A DNA stretch of 64,000 bases, from contig JAKVLB010000002.1 in NCBI GenBank assembly GCA_022484595.1, positions 137,635 to 201,634 of the forward strand, in the 5' to 3' direction. This DNA comes from Mageeibacillus sp. (GTDB lineage: Bacteria > Bacillota > Clostridia > Saccharofermentanales > Saccharofermentanaceae). Made by a program: the position numbers and the translations under genes. Shown here in pieces: positions 61,963 through 64,000 of this stretch (its first letter is position 1; every line of letters begins with the position of its first letter). Under the pieces are notes generated by a model, which ran no database searches, had not been told where the DNA came from, and saw only the letters and a list, made by a program, of their open reading frames with translations.

Positions 61963-62556
61963 TTAATAATCCGCAACGGTAACCAACTTTCCGTCGGCAC
62001 CGATGTAACCCCATACAATTTTGTTGTTATCGTTATCATAGTAAAGATGAATCTTTCCCAAATGGGAACCGTCGGCTGCCGCATTAACTGTAGGATAGTA
62101 GAAGAATCCAGTTCTGTTATCAACATAGACGCCATCATCACCACTTTCGCTGGTGTAAACCTCAGATGCCACGCCCTTGATTGTAGCATTCATTCCTGAT
62201 GTAGAACCATTGTAGTCAAAAGTATATGCTTTTATATCTCTGATTGACGCGCCTGCAACCGTGCCGCCTTTAAATGATATCTTAACTGACTCACCACCTG
62301 AAGCCACAAGATTGCCAATAGTTACATTCCTTGTGTCTCCATCGAGGCTCTGATATCCGGAAATCTCGCTCATACATTTATCATAATTTGTAGCTCCGGA
62401 CTTTGAATATACTGATGTATGATATGAGAAACCCATTGTCGCCAAAAAACCATTCAAAAGCATAGATGATATAATTACCATTATGCATACTGAAAGCATA
62501 GTCTCAAGCAGGGTGAAGCCCTTCTTTGATTTATTAACCTTGGAAATCTTCTTCAT
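61963..62556 (-). CDS. Type IV prepilin-like protein
   Basis: A 197-residue prepilin-like protein. The leader KKGFTLLETMLSVCIM is cleaved after G13 and Glu5 is conserved. The globular part has many short beta segments, for example KGGTVAGASIRDIK near residue 98. A minor pilin or PilV/PilW-like subunit is likely. It follows the smaller pilin gene by 17 nt. Confidence 0.85.
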   Translation of the reverse strand: MKKISKVNKSKKGFTLLETMLSVCIMVIISSMLLNGFLATMGFSYHTSVYSKSGATNYDKCMSEISGYQSLDGDTRNVTIGNLVASGGESVKISFKGGTVAGASIRDIKAYTFDYNGSTSGMNATIKGVASEVYTSESGDDGVYVDNRTGFFYYPTVNAAADGSHLGKIHLYYDNDNNKIVWGYIGADGKLVTVADY

Positions 62557-62573
62557 AGCTGACTCACCCCTTC

Positions 62574-62789
62574 TCAGAAACCATAGCCTTTGAGCTTTGC
62601 TTCACTGCTGTATAATCTTGTAGACATTGAAACATTGGCATCACTTACACTCTTCTGTGCGGCCTTTGTTGACTTTATAATGCTACTTACGCCTAAAGCA
62701 AATGCTCCGGCAAGAATTACAATTATGGCAACAACCAGAATCATCTCGAGTAAAGTGAATCCACCCTTAGTCTTATGTACTCTTTTCAT
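62574..62789 (-). CDS. Small type IV pilin-like protein
   Basis: A 71-residue protein with KGGFTLLEMILVVAIIVILAG, cleaved after G10, Glu5 conserved. The soluble part is only a short helix and tail. It resembles the neighbouring major pilin candidate (62968-63168) and may be a paralogue. A separate promoter lies at 62834-62861. Confidence 0.82.
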   Translation of the reverse strand: MKRVHKTKGGFTLLEMILVVAIIVILAGAFALGVSSIIKSTKAAQKSVSDANVSMSTRLYSSEAKLKGYGF

Positions 62790-62833
62790 ATGACCTCCAG
62801 CTAAAGTATATACTTCCGCATATTTACAATTTA

Positions 62834-62861
62834 ATTATACTTGCTTTTCTTTTTTTTTCAA
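62834..62861 (-). promoter_or_regulatory. Promoter of the minor pilin operon
   Basis: Minus strand TTGAAA (62856-62861), 16-bp spacer, TATAAT (62834-62839), after the pilin terminator. Confidence 0.6.
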
Positions 62862-62903
62862 TAAGCTTATTAACAATTTGTTCAAAATTTATTAAAACTT
62901 TCG

Positions 62904-62938
62904 CAAAAAAAAGCGGGTGGGAAAAATCCCACCCGCTT
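62904..62938 (-). terminator. Terminator after the major pilin candidate
   Basis: AAGCGGGTGGGA pairs with TCCCACCCGCTT around ATTTT-like loop bases, followed by a run of eight T on the minus strand. Confidence 0.92.
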
Positions 62939-62967
62939 CGTGCTGTTAAGAGCAAATAGAGTTTCTA

Positions 62968-63168
62968 TTACAGCTCTTTGTCAATAGCATCTACAACTTC
63001 AGATGTTGAGCTGTTGTGCTGCTTGATTGAGCTTGAAGCTGCCTTAGCCTTGTTGAGGTATGAACCTACACCAAGTACGAGAACTGCTGCAAGGATAACG
63101 ATGATAGCGATAACGAGTGTCATCTCTATGAGTGTGAAACCCTTCTTTGACTTCTGAATCTTTTTCAT
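62968..63168 (-). CDS. Type IV pilin, major subunit candidate
   Basis: A 66-residue protein with the leader KKGFTLIEMTLVIAIIVILA, cleaved after G10, Glu5 conserved, then a short helical tail. AGGAGG precedes the start, it has its own promoter (63208-63235) and a strong terminator, so high expression is likely. The small size suits the short major pilins of some clostridia. Confidence 0.85.
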   Translation of the reverse strand: MKKIQKSKKGFTLIEMTLVIAIIVILAAVLVLGVGSYLNKAKAASSSIKQHNSSTSEVVDAIDKEL

Positions 63169-63207
63169 TTTAATTTCCTCCTGTAAGGTAATTGAGTTTG
63201 TATGATT

Positions 63208-63235
63208 AGTATAGCGCGATTATGAATAATTTCAA
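63208..63235 (-). promoter_or_regulatory. Promoter of the major pilin candidate
   Basis: Minus strand TTGAAA (63230-63235), 16-bp spacer, TATACT (63208-63213). Confidence 0.6.
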
Positions 63236-63283
63236 TACTTTTTTCAAAATTTTTTCAAAATTCTGTCACAATCTTCTCAATAC

Positions 63284-64000
63284 TTATTCTGCGGCCGTTG
63301 TCTCTGATGTTTCTGTAGTATCAGTCAGATCAGTAGCACCGTCTGTAGTTGTTGTACCATCATCCGTAGCAGCCGGAGTAGGAGTTGCAATTCCTCCTGC
63401 AGTGTATGCGGATGTAACTCCTGTGATGGCATCAAGCCCGTCAGGACCTGATACAGTCTTGGAATACAACGCATTAGCCCAATATGGTGTAAACGGTCTG
63501 TCGATGTATGCAACGCAGTCAGGATCTGCATTCTTAACGTGGAACCAAGGGCTGTTAGGATCAGTAACAATATAAGGGAATCCAATGAAACCGCTGTCGG
63601 TGTTAACATTTGTATCGCCCTTCCAGCTTGTATACGCCGCCGTGCTGTCATCTGTTGAAACACGGTTTGTAAGATATGTTCCGTAGAAATCAATTGATGC
63701 GCTCATCGTCAGAAATCCGGCTGTATCTTCTGTTGATACCGATGATATCTTTATGCATGTCGGATTCGCTTTTGAAATGGTATTGAGAGCAGCGAGGAAC
63801 TCATCATATCCCACTCTCGTTGAGTATTCTTCAGATCCTATAAGAGACATCTGCTGATGCAGAGTATCCATCGGATCTGTCTCAGCCGTGGCTGTCATGT
63901 CAGGATTTGTATTGTACTGGGTGACATTGTATCCGTCCGTACTGGAATATATAACTTTAATTCTAAGGCACTGAAGCGAGTCAGGCGATGTTGTACCGTC
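63284..64000 (-). CDS. Type IV pilus assembly protein, PilN/PilO-like (5' part outside window)
   Basis: A frame open to the window edge, 238 residues visible. It contains a segment typical of PilN/PilO ferredoxin-like domains, ISKANPTCIKISSVS then FLTMSASIDFYGTY, followed by a Thr/Asp/Glu-rich tail (TPTPAATDDGTTTTDG). It precedes the pilin genes and completes the T4P context. The ATG at 63898 is internal, since the reading frame continues upstream through LQCLRIKVIYSS. Confidence 0.65.
   Translation of the reverse strand, partial: DGTTSPDSLQCLRIKVIYSSTDGYNVTQYNTNPDMTATAETDPMDTLHQQMSLIGSEEYSTRVGYDEFLAALNTISKANPTCIKISSVSTEDTAGFLTMSASIDFYGTYLTNRVSTDDSTAAYTSWKGDTNVNTDSGFIGFPYIVTDPNSPWFHVKNADPDCVAYIDRPFTPYWANALYSKTVSGPDGLDAITGVTSAYTAGGIATPTPAATDDGTTTTDGATDLTDTTETSETTAAE

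Overview
The window looks like chromosome from a clostridial Firmicute, most likely Lachnospiraceae or a close relative. This rests on gene content and style: a gan-type galactan locus with a MalF/MalG-type transporter, Gram-positive GalT, KtrAB, pta-ackA, a small S20, CD1871A-type CXXC protein, HemZ, CoaW and a clostridial type IV pilin cluster, with strong AGGAGG ribosome sites and moderate GC by eye. No rRNA or other taxonomic marker is present, so genus is not assigned.

Layout. (1) 1-13261: a galactan/galactoside utilisation locus. A minus-strand operon carries a lipoprotein binding protein, two permeases, a 609-residue protein of unknown function, a small zinc ribbon and a GH53 endo-galactanase cut by the window edge. 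A LacI-type regulator follows, and a plus-strand arm carries GH42 beta-galactosidase, galK and galT. Four copies of one LacI-type operator sit in the control regions, with a second palindromic motif beside them. No ABC ATPase is present, so a shared MsmX-type ATPase elsewhere is implied. (2) 13326-20515: housekeeping and membrane genes (gpsA, mntP, a DJ-1 family protein, polytopic membrane proteins, a copper-chaperone-like protein). (3) 20559-26568: a carA operon with a leader peptide that ends inside an intrinsic terminator, and a carB reading frame fused without a break to dapF. (4) 26639-36895: a long minus-strand operon dgt, yfbR-like, two surface proteins, gtrA-like, folC, a TM protein and thrC. 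(5) 36947-48334: pcrA, ktrBA, pta-ackA, tmcAL, rpsT, an RNA methyltransferase, a small membrane protein and tRNA-Pro. (6) 48476-52652: a very small integrative element (tyrosine recombinase plus relaxase) flanked by a perfect 23-bp direct repeat, with an intact IS200/IS605-type element (TnpA, TnpB, predicted omega RNA) inserted at the relaxase 5' end. (7) 52712-61235: a PurF homologue that lacks the N-terminal cysteine, a TlpA-like/CXXC/4Fe-4S redox trio, and the coaW to hemZ operon. (8) 61288-64000: a type IV pilus segment with four prepilin-like genes and the end of a PilN/PilO-like gene.

How the genes fit together. In region 1, extracellular GH53 would cut galactan, the transporter would import galacto-oligosaccharides, GH42 would release galactose, and GalK/GalT would feed the Leloir pathway; no galE is visible here. 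The regulator appears to control every arm and itself. The most unusual items are the carB-dapF fusion, the pyrBI-like arrangement of leader peptide and terminator before carA, the relaxase frame that runs into the attachment core of the small mobile element, and two promoter/start arrangements that predict leaderless mRNAs (ktrB and tnpA).
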